NCBI GenBank assembly: GCA_009784575.1
Contig: WRBK01000004.1
Span: 1 to 64,000, forward strand
Direction: 5' to 3'
Source: Defluviitaleaceae bacterium
GTDB taxonomy: Bacteria > Bacillota > Clostridia > Lachnospirales > WRAX01
DNA: 64,000 bases
The notes beneath the pieces are model-generated. The model was given only the letters and a program-made list of their open reading frames with translations. It searched no databases and was not told the DNA's origin. The position numbers were made by a program, and so were the translations under genes. This document shows positions 39,824 to 49,631 of this stretch, one piece after another (within the stretch, counting starts at the first letter, position 1; every line of letters starts with the position of its first letter).

Positions 39824-40579
39824 TTACACAGGAATATCGCCAATACGATACATTGTTAGTGTGTATGCATAGCTTGGTGAGCCATATGTTACGGCATTGC
39901 TTGTATGGATAGGACCATCACTAACCAATGCCAGCGAAACAATGTCACCCACTTCTAGCGGCAAAATAGTGGTGGAAGACGATGAGCCGCTGCTTACGCG
40001 GAAGGTGCTGTAGGCGAATTGGTCATTTACATCGATGGCAACAGATTCATTTACACTTCCACTTTGTGCAAGGCTTACGGTCGTACTGATGCTATAAAGT
40101 CCAGCCTTGCCCACCTGAACACCACCACCAGTAATACTTAGCTCTCCGCTACCTGCCAATTCCACATTAAGTGGCATGAGGGCAGGGATGCCGCTACCGC
40201 CATCGCTAAACACTTGGTCGCTTAGGCTAGTAGCAAACTCGCCAAAGACTGGGATAACTGCGGGATTTGGCGCAGGTTGGGCTTGTAAAGAGTCTAACGC
40301 ATCACTCATCTTGGATTTTAGAAACATTGTTTTATACATTGTGGTCTCTAAGAGTTTTTGCACAGAATTGTTTACCTGCATTATTTGGTCTACTGTTGGC
40401 GGCTCTGGAGGTGTGCTACCATTTTCTAATGTACCCAGCACATACTGAATTTTTTCGCCCTCGGCGTTAAGAATGTGACTTAGGCTTAGTTCTTCCATGG
40501 CTATAGATGCTAAAATCATGTTTACAGCATCGTCACGGGTGATGTTGAGAGCTTCATCTGGAAATTTTGGCATGGACAT
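39824..40579 (-). CDS. exosporium/BclA-like protein: conserved N-terminal leader plus C-terminal jelly-roll-like domain
   Basis: ALNITRDDAVNMILASIAMEELSLSHILNAEGEKIQYVLGTL; C-terminal beta-rich domain. Confidence 0.65.
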   Translation of the reverse strand: MSMPKFPDEALNITRDDAVNMILASIAMEELSLSHILNAEGEKIQYVLGTLENGSTPPEPPTVDQIMQVNNSVQKLLETTMYKTMFLKSKMSDALDSLQAQPAPNPAVIPVFGEFATSLSDQVFSDGGSGIPALMPLNVELAGSGELSITGGGVQVGKAGLYSISTTVSLAQSGSVNESVAIDVNDQFAYSTFRVSSGSSSSTTILPLEVGDIVSLALVSDGPIHTSNAVTYGSPSYAYTLTMYRIGDIPV

Positions 40580-40642
40580 AGTTGATACCCTCCTTAATTA
40601 AGGAAATATAATGCAATATATGCCATTGTCGCTGTAAGCGTT

Positions 40643-40677
40643 AAAAAACGCCCAAGGACTGTTAATCCAAGGGCGTT
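40643..40677 (-). terminator. terminator overlapping the end of the lipid kinase CDS
   Basis: AACGCCCTTGGattaacagTCCTTGGGCGTTTTTT on minus strand. Confidence 0.9.
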
Positions 40678-41567
40678 GGAACGATTAATGGTATTTTTTT
40701 GTGCATATTACGAATTTCTACGGGCAGATTTGGTCCGAATTCTCCGTCTATATCGCAGGTATTGTATTTATCACTAGGTGAAAGTAGCTCCACCTTCACA
40801 TAATTATCCTGAAAATATATGACATTGGGTTCGTTCAGATAATCTTGCCGCATGACCTTAATAAAAAGACGGCCTAGCTCAAAAATGGGACAGGCGCGAA
40901 AGGCGATAAAGTCAAGCAGACCATCTGTGATGGATGCTTTGGGTACTAATTTATCAAAACCACCTGTACCTGCTGAGTTAAGGGCTAAAAATAGGAAAAT
41001 TTCCTCTTCGAATACCGTATGCGAATTTGTTATACGCACGGGTATGGGCTGAAAACTAGGTATTTCTTCCAAACCCTTGAGATAATAGGCTAGCTTGCCC
41101 AATGTTGTTTTTAAGCCATGGTCTACTTGTTGAGAAACATGGGTAAAAAGACCCGCGCCGCATACATTCATGAAATAACTATCATTTGCTTGTCCTGCAT
41201 CCGCCCAAATGATATTTCCGCTTGCTAGTGCCTTGGCAACCATGCCAACATTCTTGGACATGCCAATAAAACTTGCAAAATCATTGGCTGTGCCAGATGG
41301 AATAATAGCAAGCGGGATGTTGTGACCACATGAAATAAGGGCGTTTAACGCCTGATTAAGAGAACCATCGCCGCCAGAAATGGCTATGGCATCATAAAAA
41401 TCTGGCGGCATGGCGGCTATATGACGACCTATATCTCCTGCCGCCGCAGAGCGATATAGGTGTGTCTCATAACCTACTTGTTGAAAAGCAGTGATATATG
41501 CATCAAGTGCGCTTTTGAATGAGCGGTCGCCAGATGCAGGATTGTATATTAATTTTAGTTTTTTCAT
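40662..41567 (-). CDS. YegS/BmrU-family diacylglycerol/lipid kinase
   Basis: KLIYNPASGDRSF; AISGGDGSLNQALNAL; IIPSGTANDFA. Confidence 0.93.
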   Translation of the reverse strand: MKKLKLIYNPASGDRSFKSALDAYITAFQQVGYETHLYRSAAAGDIGRHIAAMPPDFYDAIAISGGDGSLNQALNALISCGHNIPLAIIPSGTANDFASFIGMSKNVGMVAKALASGNIIWADAGQANDSYFMNVCGAGLFTHVSQQVDHGLKTTLGKLAYYLKGLEEIPSFQPIPVRITNSHTVFEEEIFLFLALNSAGTGGFDKLVPKASITDGLLDFIAFRACPIFELGRLFIKVMRQDYLNEPNVIYFQDNYVKVELLSPSDKYNTCDIDGEFGPNLPVEIRNMHKKIPLIVPTPLD

Positions 41568-41575
41568 AAATGAAC

Positions 41576-42097
41576 CTATGCTAGCTTCGCAACCCTCATG
41601 CCTGTTGCCGCTAGCTTTATAACTACGAATTGTAAAGGTAACATGATGACAGTACGTATGATGCGTCCGCCAAGCAGCACCATATATGCATCACCAAACA
41701 TTATGGAGAGCCATAAGGTTTCTAAACCAAGCTGTATAAAAACAACCACTGCAATTGCTGCTAAAGCGGCATTTAAATTGTTCGTTGGCTTTTTGTATAA
41801 GAAGAAACCATAGGCAGAACCTGCTAAAAATGCAGTGAAGGTAAAGCCTGGAAAATAGATACCGCGAGGAAAAAGCCAAAAGGCTATCAAGTCCACCATC
41901 ATATATGCTGTACCTGCCTTCCAAGGGCCATACTTCATGGCTATAATGGCAATGGGTAAAAACTCGAAACTTAATCTGAATTGCGGCGTTACCATAATAG
42001 CTAGATAACTACGGAAAACTACTGCCATAGCGACCATAAGACCTATGGTTGTCAGCATTAAAATATCTGTTTTTGTTCCGTTTTCATTTGTGTTCAA
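41576..42097 (-). CDS. folT: folate ECF transporter S component FolT
   Basis: S-component topology; preceded by THF riboswitch and folC. Confidence 0.85.
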   Translation of the reverse strand: MNTNENGTKTDILMLTTIGLMVAMAVVFRSYLAIMVTPQFRLSFEFLPIAIIAMKYGPWKAGTAYMMVDLIAFWLFPRGIYFPGFTFTAFLAGSAYGFFLYKKPTNNLNAALAAIAVVVFIQLGLETLWLSIMFGDAYMVLLGGRIIRTVIMLPLQFVVIKLAATGMRVAKLA

Positions 42098-42105
42098 TTA
42101 AAAAA

Positions 42106-42200
42106 CCTCCCAGCGGATGCGAAAATATACCGCGCCCCATAGGGGCTTCGTCCGACGGCAACTTCCCATCCGCCGACACTTAACGCATATTTTCTACTCT
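42106..42200 (-). ncRNA. tetrahydrofolate (THF) riboswitch
   Basis: minus strand AGAGTAGAAAATATGCGTTAAGTGTCGGCGGATGGGAAGTTGCCGTCGGACGAAGCCCCTATGGGGCGCGGTATATTTTCGCATCCGCTGGGAGG. Confidence 0.95.
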
Positions 42201-42209
42201 GAATTTAAG

Positions 42210-43445
42210 TTACAGTAAATTTTTTCTTACTTCTCCTATTAAGTACAATGACCCTATAGCGCAGATGACACCATCTTTTTCTGCTATAGTCAAGGCTTGC
42301 TCTACTCCTTTCTCTATGGATTTGCAATCCTCGGCATTGCCTCCTTGACAATGTATATATTCAGCCAAGACATTAGAAAGCAGCGCGCGCGGATTGTCTG
42401 GTGTTACTGCTATAAAATCCTTTGCCAGTGGCAATAGGGTTTTTATTATGTATTCATAGTCTTTATCGGCAAGCACACCGATTATAAAAGTAATTTTTTT
42501 ATTTGGATAAAGCATTTGCAGAGTGCTTGCCGCTGCATCAATGCTTTGCGAATTATGCGCTCCATCTATGATAAAATCAGGATTTTTACGCAATATTTCA
42601 AACCTACCAGCCCATTTTGTTTTTGCCAAACCTTGTTGCAGAGCCTCTTTGGGTACATTCCATCCGCGCTCTTGCAGAGCATATATCGTGCTTATGGCCA
42701 CGCAAGCGTTTAATAGCTGATGATGACCAAACAGAGAAATGGTGTATCTTTTGGCGATTTCAATATCAGCTTCTTTTAAGAAAACTGCTTGAACCCCTTG
42801 TTCCTGGCATTTTTGACGAATAACATCCTCAACAGATTCTTTTTGCGGATAGCAAACACATGCTGCTCCTGACTTTATGATTCCTGCTTTTTCTGCCGCA
42901 ATTTTTTCTATTGTGTTGCCTAAAAATTCCATATGGTCCATGCCGATATTGGTGATAACGGCGACTTCTGGCGCATCTATTACATTAGTGGAATCTAGGC
43001 GACCACCCATACCTACCTCTAGCACAACGATATCGCAATCTTGCCTGAAAAAATGCAAAAAGGCTAATGAGGTGATGATTTCGAATTCTGTTGGCTTGTC
43101 TACCATCAAGGATAAATGGGGTCGTATTTTATTTGCTAGAGCAATTAAACCATTATCGTCAAGCGGGATGTGATTAATCTGTATCATCTCGGTAAAACAG
43201 TCTATATAGGGAGATGTGAACAACCCAACCCTAAAACCTGCTTCGACCAAGACAGAAGAAAGCATAGCGGCGGTAGAGCCTTTGCCATTTGTACCAGCAA
43301 CATGTATGAATTTTAATTGATTTTGGGGGCTGCCAATGCGAAAAAGCAAATCCTGAATACGCTCCAGCCCTAAGACACTACCCTTGTAAGCTGTGCTAAA
43401 AATAAATTCCTTTGCTTGGTCAATATTGCGGATTTCTTCCATCAT
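42210..43445 (-). CDS. folC: folylpolyglutamate synthase/dihydrofolate synthase
   Basis: FIHVAGTNGKGSTAAMLSSVL; FIIDGAHNSQSIDAA. Confidence 0.95.
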   Translation of the reverse strand: MMEEIRNIDQAKEFIFSTAYKGSVLGLERIQDLLFRIGSPQNQLKFIHVAGTNGKGSTAAMLSSVLVEAGFRVGLFTSPYIDCFTEMIQINHIPLDDNGLIALANKIRPHLSLMVDKPTEFEIITSLAFLHFFRQDCDIVVLEVGMGGRLDSTNVIDAPEVAVITNIGMDHMEFLGNTIEKIAAEKAGIIKSGAACVCYPQKESVEDVIRQKCQEQGVQAVFLKEADIEIAKRYTISLFGHHQLLNACVAISTIYALQERGWNVPKEALQQGLAKTKWAGRFEILRKNPDFIIDGAHNSQSIDAAASTLQMLYPNKKITFIIGVLADKDYEYIIKTLLPLAKDFIAVTPDNPRALLSNVLAEYIHCQGGNAEDCKSIEKGVEQALTIAEKDGVICAIGSLYLIGEVRKNLL

Positions 43446-43494
43446 AAGTCAACGTCCCTTCTATATCAACGATATCACAACAATTTGCTAAAGT

Positions 43495-43527
43495 CAAGTG
43501 GACAGGCAAATTTCACCTGTCCACTTG
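43495..43527 (-). terminator. hairpin terminator
   Basis: CAAGTGGACAGG-caaattt-CACCTGTCCACTTG. Confidence 0.75.
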
Positions 43528-43533
43528 TGAATT

Positions 43534-43734
43534 TTATAATTGGTCGCGCTTTAACCGCTTTTTCATTTCTGCTGTTTGATGTGCCTGTAAATATGGATAT
43601 GCTTGTCTCGCGCCTTTTGCTACGCCGCTGTTAATGTCAGCAGAAGACTCTACGCCAGTAAAATCGGTTGCGCTGGCTACATTTACCTGTATGCCAGGCG
43701 CAGACATGTCTGGGTTTGGATATTTTTTGTTCAT
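43534..43734 (-). CDS. small hypothetical protein
   Basis: MNKKYPNPDMSAPGIQVNVASATDFTGVESSADINSGVAKGARQAYPYLQAHQTAEMKKRLKRDQL with AGGAGG RBS. Confidence 0.65.
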   Translation of the reverse strand: MNKKYPNPDMSAPGIQVNVASATDFTGVESSADINSGVAKGARQAYPYLQAHQTAEMKKRLKRDQL

Positions 43735-43801
43735 TTTGTGATAACACCTCCTTGTAAATATTATGTCAAGATTTGCTGTATACCACAATGACATTTTTTG
43801 G

Positions 43802-43830
43802 TTGACAATTCTATCAAAAATATTTTATTA
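43802..43830 (+). promoter_or_regulatory. sigma-A promoter of fab operon
   Basis: TTGACA-N17-TTATTA. Confidence 0.65.
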
Positions 43831-43900
43831 TTATGTGCAACGAACTTGTACATTTTTCTGTCATTAATATGAAAGCTGAAATTAATTAAGGAGGGCTGTG

Positions 43901-44863
43901 ATGAGAAGCGTAAAAATACTGGCTCACGCCCATTATGTACCGCCAAGGGTGCTGACGAACGACGAAATAAGCACATGGGTGGATACATCGGACGAATGGA
44001 TTACAAAGCGAACAGGTATTAACTCAAGGCATATCTCTGAAGGCGAGAACACATCAGATTTATGTGTGAATGTGGCGCAAAAGCTGATAAGCCAAGCTGG
44101 ATTAAACCCGCAGGACATAGATTTGCTGTTGGTAGCTACTGTCACGCCAGACTATCTTTCGCCATCGGTGGCGTGTATCGTGCAAAGTGCTATTGGTGCT
44201 ACCAATGCGCTTGCGTTTGACATCAATGCTGCTTGTACGGGCTTTGTATATGGATTTTCTACGGCGCAAAAGTTCCTTGTTAGCGGCGGATACCGCAATA
44301 TTATGGTGATTGGCGCAGAGGTTTTGTCGAAATACACAGACTGGACGGATAGAAACACCTGTGTGCTTTTTGGTGATGGTGCTGGTGGCATGATTTTATC
44401 TTTAGCTGATGATGATAGGGCTTACGCCGAAAAGCTTCATGCGCGCGGGGCAATGCCTATTACTGTGTCGCATCAAAGGGTAGTAAACCCTTTTGTGGAG
44501 GGGTCAAGGGAGCTAGACCACATAAAGGTAGATGGGCGCGAAGTATTTGAGTTTGCGGTGAAGAGCGTTTCTGATAATATAAAAGAAGTTCTTGATATTG
44601 CAGGTCTAAGTACGGATGATATCAAATATATCATACCACATCAAGCGAATGGACGTATAATTGAAGGAATCTCGAAAAAATTAAAACTTGATATTGGAAA
44701 ATTCTACATTAATATAGAAAAATATGGAAATACATCATCTGCCAGTATACCTATTGCTTTTGATGAGATGATGATAAAGGGTTTGCTGAAAAGTGGAGAT
44801 AAGGTGATATTTTCGGGCTTTGGCGGTGGGCTAACATGGGGAAGTATATTGATAGAATTGTAG
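43901..44863 (+). CDS. fabH: beta-ketoacyl-ACP synthase III
   Basis: DTSDEWITKRTGI; INAACTGFVYG; IPHQANGRII. Confidence 0.96.
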   Translation: MRSVKILAHAHYVPPRVLTNDEISTWVDTSDEWITKRTGINSRHISEGENTSDLCVNVAQKLISQAGLNPQDIDLLLVATVTPDYLSPSVACIVQSAIGATNALAFDINAACTGFVYGFSTAQKFLVSGGYRNIMVIGAEVLSKYTDWTDRNTCVLFGDGAGGMILSLADDDRAYAEKLHARGAMPITVSHQRVVNPFVEGSRELDHIKVDGREVFEFAVKSVSDNIKEVLDIAGLSTDDIKYIIPHQANGRIIEGISKKLKLDIGKFYINIEKYGNTSSASIPIAFDEMMIKGLLKSGDKVIFSGFGGGLTWGSILIEL

Positions 44864-44875
44864 GTGAAATAGATT

Positions 44876-45808
44876 ATGAATCGAATTTGTGAGCTGCTTG
44901 GAATTGAATACCCTATTTTGCAAGGCGGCATGGCATGGATATCGGAGGCTAATCTCGCGGCGGCGGTTTCTAATGCTGGCGGGCTAGGCATTGTGGCGGC
45001 AGGTAATGCCCTAGGTGACGTGATACGAGCAGAAATACGAAAGACAAAAGAGTTGACAGATAAGCCTTTTGGTGTGAATATTATGCTACTTTCGCTACAT
45101 GCTGACGAAATAGCGCGGGCATGCTGTGAAGAGGGCGTGAAAGTGGTGACCACGGGCGCGGGAACGCCAGCAAAATATATGGAAATGTTTAAGGCAGCGG
45201 GCATAATTGTTATTCCCGTTGTGCCTTCGGTTGCTATAGCAAAGATGATGGAAAAAGTCGGCGCACATGCCGTAATAGCAGAGGGCATGGAGGCTGGTGG
45301 GCATATAGGCAAGCTAACTACGATGTGCCTTGTGCCGCAGGTGGTAGATGCTGTGAATATACCTGTGATAGCGGCTGGTGGAATTGCTGATGGGCGCGGC
45401 GCGGCTGCGGCGCATATGCTTGGGGCTGAGGGTTTTCAGTTGGGTACATGTTTTTTGGTGGCAAATGAATGTATTGTGCATGAAAACTACAAAAAGTTTG
45501 TGATAAAGGCAAAAGATATAGATAGCGTGATAACGGGCAATATTACTGGGCATCCTGTGCGCAGTTTGCGCAATAAATTTACTACAGCATTTTTGGAACT
45601 AGAGAAGCAAGAAGCAAAAAAGGATGAGCCAGATATCGCAAAAATAGAAGAAATGGGCATGGGGGCTTTACGCCGCGCAGTTATTGAAGGCGATGTGCAG
45701 GGCGGAACGGTAATGGCGGGTCAGATAGCGGCTCTGGTGAAAGAAGAACAAACTGCCGCAGAAATAATTACTAAAATATGGAGCGACTACAGGGGGCTGA
45801 TAGGGTGA
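44876..45808 (+). CDS. fabK: enoyl-ACP reductase II (FMN)
   Basis: EYPILQGGMAWISEANLAAAVSNAGGLGIVAAG. Confidence 0.95.
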   Translation: MNRICELLGIEYPILQGGMAWISEANLAAAVSNAGGLGIVAAGNALGDVIRAEIRKTKELTDKPFGVNIMLLSLHADEIARACCEEGVKVVTTGAGTPAKYMEMFKAAGIIVIPVVPSVAIAKMMEKVGAHAVIAEGMEAGGHIGKLTTMCLVPQVVDAVNIPVIAAGGIADGRGAAAAHMLGAEGFQLGTCFLVANECIVHENYKKFVIKAKDIDSVITGNITGHPVRSLRNKFTTAFLELEKQEAKKDEPDIAKIEEMGMGALRRAVIEGDVQGGTVMAGQIAALVKEEQTAAEIITKIWSDYRGLIG

Positions 45809-46719
45809 AAAATTTTGCGGTGATGTTTAGCGGGCAAGGTGCGCAGAAAACAGGCATGGGCAAGGAATTTTATGATAATTTTGATATATGTAAAAAGACC
45901 TTTGATGAGGCAAGCGAGGCTTTGGGCATGGATGTCGCCGCCCTTTGCTTCAAACCAGACGAAAGGCTAAATCAAACAGAATATGCACAGCCTGCATTAT
46001 TAACTGTGAGCATTGCTGCATACAGACTATTGCATAGCGAAGGTTTTACACCAGATGTCCTCATGGGGCTTTCCCTTGGTGAATATTCCGCGCTTTGTGC
46101 CGCTGGTGCTATAGACTTTGAAGATGCTGTGAAGCTAGTGCGCAACCGTGGGCGCATAATGACAGAGTTTGCGCAAGCTGGTGGGATGATGGCGGCTATT
46201 GGTTTATCAAAAGAAATTTTGGATGAGATATGTGTTAGGGCTAAAGTTGAAGGCTATGTTACTTGTGCCAATTTTAATACACCAGACCAAACTGTGCTAG
46301 CAGGCGAAAAAGCCGCGCTGGATTTTTGCGTACCAGAAATAAGAGCGGCAGGCGGAAAAGCTATGCTGCTAAAAGTTTCTGGGCCTTTTCACTCTAAACT
46401 GTTGGAAAAAGCCGCTGAGGAGTTTGCAAAAGAGTTAGCGGGGCTGAGAGTTTTGCAAACCAATATACCTGTTATATCCAATTTAACTGCTGATATTTTT
46501 GATGCAAAAAGTTATATTGAACAATTGACACAACATATGATATCGCCTGTTAGATGGGTGGAATGTGTGCGAAAGGCTGAGAATATGGGTATTTCAGCAT
46601 ATATCGAATTGGGCAGTGGTAAAACATTAGTAAATTTTGTCAAGAAAATTGATGATAACTCGGAGGCATTTTCTGTGGAGAATATAAAAGATTTGGAGGG
46701 ATTGCGTGAACGAAAATAA
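45805..46719 (+). CDS. fabD: malonyl-CoA:ACP transacylase
   Basis: AVMFSGQGAQKTGMGKEFY; GLSLGEYSALCAAGA; GTGA overlap with fabK. Confidence 0.96.
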   Translation: MKNFAVMFSGQGAQKTGMGKEFYDNFDICKKTFDEASEALGMDVAALCFKPDERLNQTEYAQPALLTVSIAAYRLLHSEGFTPDVLMGLSLGEYSALCAAGAIDFEDAVKLVRNRGRIMTEFAQAGGMMAAIGLSKEILDEICVRAKVEGYVTCANFNTPDQTVLAGEKAALDFCVPEIRAAGGKAMLLKVSGPFHSKLLEKAAEEFAKELAGLRVLQTNIPVISNLTADIFDAKSYIEQLTQHMISPVRWVECVRKAENMGISAYIELGSGKTLVNFVKKIDDNSEAFSVENIKDLEGLRERK

Positions 46720-47437
46720 ACGTAAAACAGCCATAATTACGGGTGCGGCAAAGGGCATAGGACGTGCCATAGCATTAAAATTTGCGCAAAATGGTGTAAA
46801 TGTTGTGATTAATTATCGTACAACTGACCCTGCGGAGCTGGTGGCAGAAATCGAACAGATGAATGTAGATTGCCTAGCTGTGCAAGCTGATGTGGGTGAT
46901 TTTGAGCAGGCGAAGCAACTTATTAGTACAGCGCAAGAAAAATTTGGAAGTGTGGACTATCTTGTAAACAACGCGGGCATTACGAAAGATGGTCTGATAT
47001 TAAAAATGGGCGAAAATGATTTTGATGCTGTTGTAGAGACTAATCTAAAAGGCGCGTTTAACACCATGCGCCATGCATCACCGATAATGTTAAAACAAAA
47101 ATCTGGTGCTATTGTAAATATCACAAGTGTTGTAGGATTGCACGGCAATGGTGGGCAAGCAAATTATTCGGCGGCAAAGGCGGGGCTTGTTGGGCTTACA
47201 AAATCTGTGGCAAAAGAGCTTGGTAGCCGCGGCATTACGGTAAATGCTATTGCGCCAGGCTTTATAGAAACTGATATGACGGACAATCTGCCAGAGGTCG
47301 TAAAAACTAAGCTGCTTGAATCGATTGCATTACGCCGCTATGGGCAAGCTGAAGAAGTTGCGGATTTGGTATATTTTATCGCTAATAGCAAATATATCAC
47401 GGCTCAAGTTGTAACCATTGATGGGGGAATGAGCTAA
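46706..47437 (+). CDS. fabG: 3-oxoacyl-ACP reductase
   Basis: ITGAAKGIGRAIALKFA; YSAAKAGLVGLTKSVAKEL. Confidence 0.96.
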   Translation: MNENKRKTAIITGAAKGIGRAIALKFAQNGVNVVINYRTTDPAELVAEIEQMNVDCLAVQADVGDFEQAKQLISTAQEKFGSVDYLVNNAGITKDGLILKMGENDFDAVVETNLKGAFNTMRHASPIMLKQKSGAIVNITSVVGLHGNGGQANYSAAKAGLVGLTKSVAKELGSRGITVNAIAPGFIETDMTDNLPEVVKTKLLESIALRRYGQAEEVADLVYFIANSKYITAQVVTIDGGMS

Positions 47438-48372
47438 TGCGGCTCAAAATCAAGCAACTAGAAATATCGCGCGAAAAGCGGCTTATCTGTATTAGTGATA
47501 TACATGGCGAATTGGATTTGTTTAAGAGGTTGCTTGAAAAAGTCGAATTTTGCGATAATGACACATTGGTTTTGCTAGGTGATTTGTTTTTGAAGGGTAG
47601 CCAGCCTAGGGAATGTCTTAAATATATTATCGAGCTGGCAAAACGGTCGAATGTACATGTTTTGAGAGGTAACTGCGATTGGGATTACCACAATTACCTT
47701 GATGAACTTGATAAGGCTTGGCTAGAAGAACTGCCGCATATCATCGAATCTGATGAGTTTGTCTTTGTTCATGCGGGAATAGAGTCTGCGGATTTGCAAA
47801 AGCAAGACCCTGCTTTCTGTATGAGAAATGATGCGTTTTTGGAGAGTTATAACGGCATATTCTTTGAAAAATGGGTAGTGGTTGGGCATTGGCCTAACAT
47901 TAATTACTGTCATGATATCCCATGCGATAACCCTATTATCAACCGTGATAAGCGCATTATTGCTATAGATGGTGGTATAGTTGTGAAAGATACTGGTCAA
48001 CTAAACGCTTTTATTGCGGATAGCTTTGGGTTTTCTTGGATGTATGCCGATAAACTGCCAGTTATGACTGCGAACCGAGCACAAGACCAAGGCACGGGAA
48101 CATTAAATATAGGGTGGCTTAATCGCTTTGTTGACATAGTGGAAGATGGCGAGGAATTTAGTTTCGTACATCATAAGGCTAGTGGCAAGAAATTGCATGT
48201 ACCGACAAATAAAATATGGCAGGACGATGAGGGTAATATGTGCGTAGGCTCTATGGCTACTGACAATTGGCTTGCCATAAGCGAGGGTGATGTAATTTCC
48301 ATAGTTGAAACTTTTTCTGACAGAATATATGCAAAAAAAGATGGAATATCGGGTTGGATATGGAATGATTAG
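47437..48372 (+). CDS. metallophosphoesterase embedded in fab operon
   Basis: CISDIHGELDLFKRLL; VLLGDLFLKG; LRGNCDWD; VFVHAGI. Confidence 0.85.
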   Translation: MRLKIKQLEISREKRLICISDIHGELDLFKRLLEKVEFCDNDTLVLLGDLFLKGSQPRECLKYIIELAKRSNVHVLRGNCDWDYHNYLDELDKAWLEELPHIIESDEFVFVHAGIESADLQKQDPAFCMRNDAFLESYNGIFFEKWVVVGHWPNINYCHDIPCDNPIINRDKRIIAIDGGIVVKDTGQLNAFIADSFGFSWMYADKLPVMTANRAQDQGTGTLNIGWLNRFVDIVEDGEEFSFVHHKASGKKLHVPTNKIWQDDEGNMCVGSMATDNWLAISEGDVISIVETFSDRIYAKKDGISGWIWND

Positions 48373-48390
48373 CAAGGAGGAGAAAATTTT

Positions 48391-49629
48391 ATGAAACACA
48401 GAGTTGTTGTTACGGGGATGGGGGTTATTTCTTCCATCGGGCAAGATATACCGACTTTTACAGATAATTTGCGCAATGGCGTGATTGGAATTAAGCCAAT
48501 AACGAAGGTTCAAGTGCCAGAATCGCCTGTGAAACTAGCTTCTGAGGTGCAAGACTATGACCCAGAGCCAGAGATAGCAAAAAAAGATGCAAAACGCATG
48601 GATACCTTCACGCAATACGCGCTTTCTGCTGCGGCGCAGGCTATGGAACAAAGCGGGCTAGACCTTGACAATATTGATAAAAAGCGGCTTGGGGTTATTA
48701 TTGGCACGGGCATTGGCGGCATGGAAACTTTTGAGACCGAAGTTGTTAAGATGTACGAAAAAGGTGGCATACGCATTGCGCCTCTGTTTATCCCTATGAT
48801 GATAGGCAATATGGCGGCGGGCATGGTTGCCATACGCTATGGTGCAAAGGGTGTTTGCACAAATGTTGTGACTGCTTGTGCCAGCTCTAGTAATACTATT
48901 GGTGAAGCTTTTCGCAGTATACGTCATGGTTACAGTGATGTGATAATAGCGGGCGGTACGGAAGCGACAGTTACAAGAGCGACAGTTGCTGGCTTTAATG
49001 CGTTAAAGGCTATTAGCCAAGCTGACGACCCTCTGAGAGCATCCATACCATTTGATGCTGAACGCAATGGCTTTATACTTGGCGAAGGTGCGGGAATCCT
49101 TGTTTTGGAGAATTACGAAAAAGCCAAGGCGCGCGGTGCGAAGATTTTAGCGGAGATTGTGGGATATGGAACAAATTGTGATGCACATCACATGACTGCG
49201 CCAACGCCTGATGGGCAAGGTGCGGCAGATTGCATGACATTAGCCGTGGAAGATGCAGAATTAGACCCGACAGCAATTGACTATATCAATGCCCATGGTA
49301 CAAGCACGCCTCTTAATGATGCGGCAGAAACAGCGGCGATAAAGCGTGCCTTTGGCACACATGCGGTAAATCTTTTAGTTAGCTCTACAAAGTCGCAGAT
49401 AGGGCATTTGCTTGGTGCGGCAGGGGCTGTGGAGGCTATAGCCACGATATCTGCCATGCTGGAGGGTTTTGTGCCGCCAACCATGGGACTTAAAAAACCA
49501 GACCCCGAATGTGACCTTAATTATGTACCAAATGCGGCTATTGATAAACAAATAAATTATGCATTGTCCAACAACTTTGGCTTTGGCGGACATAATGCTA
49601 CTATATGTATTAAGAGATGGGAGGAATAA
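48391..49629 (+). CDS. fabF: beta-ketoacyl-ACP synthase II
   Basis: VVVTGMGVISSIG; VTACASSSNTIGEAFR; NAHGTSTPLNDAAE. Confidence 0.97.
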   Translation: MKHRVVVTGMGVISSIGQDIPTFTDNLRNGVIGIKPITKVQVPESPVKLASEVQDYDPEPEIAKKDAKRMDTFTQYALSAAAQAMEQSGLDLDNIDKKRLGVIIGTGIGGMETFETEVVKMYEKGGIRIAPLFIPMMIGNMAAGMVAIRYGAKGVCTNVVTACASSSNTIGEAFRSIRHGYSDVIIAGGTEATVTRATVAGFNALKAISQADDPLRASIPFDAERNGFILGEGAGILVLENYEKAKARGAKILAEIVGYGTNCDAHHMTAPTPDGQGAADCMTLAVEDAELDPTAIDYINAHGTSTPLNDAAETAAIKRAFGTHAVNLLVSSTKSQIGHLLGAAGAVEAIATISAMLEGFVPPTMGLKKPDPECDLNYVPNAAIDKQINYALSNNFGFGGHNATICIKRWEE

Positions 49630-49631
49630 TT

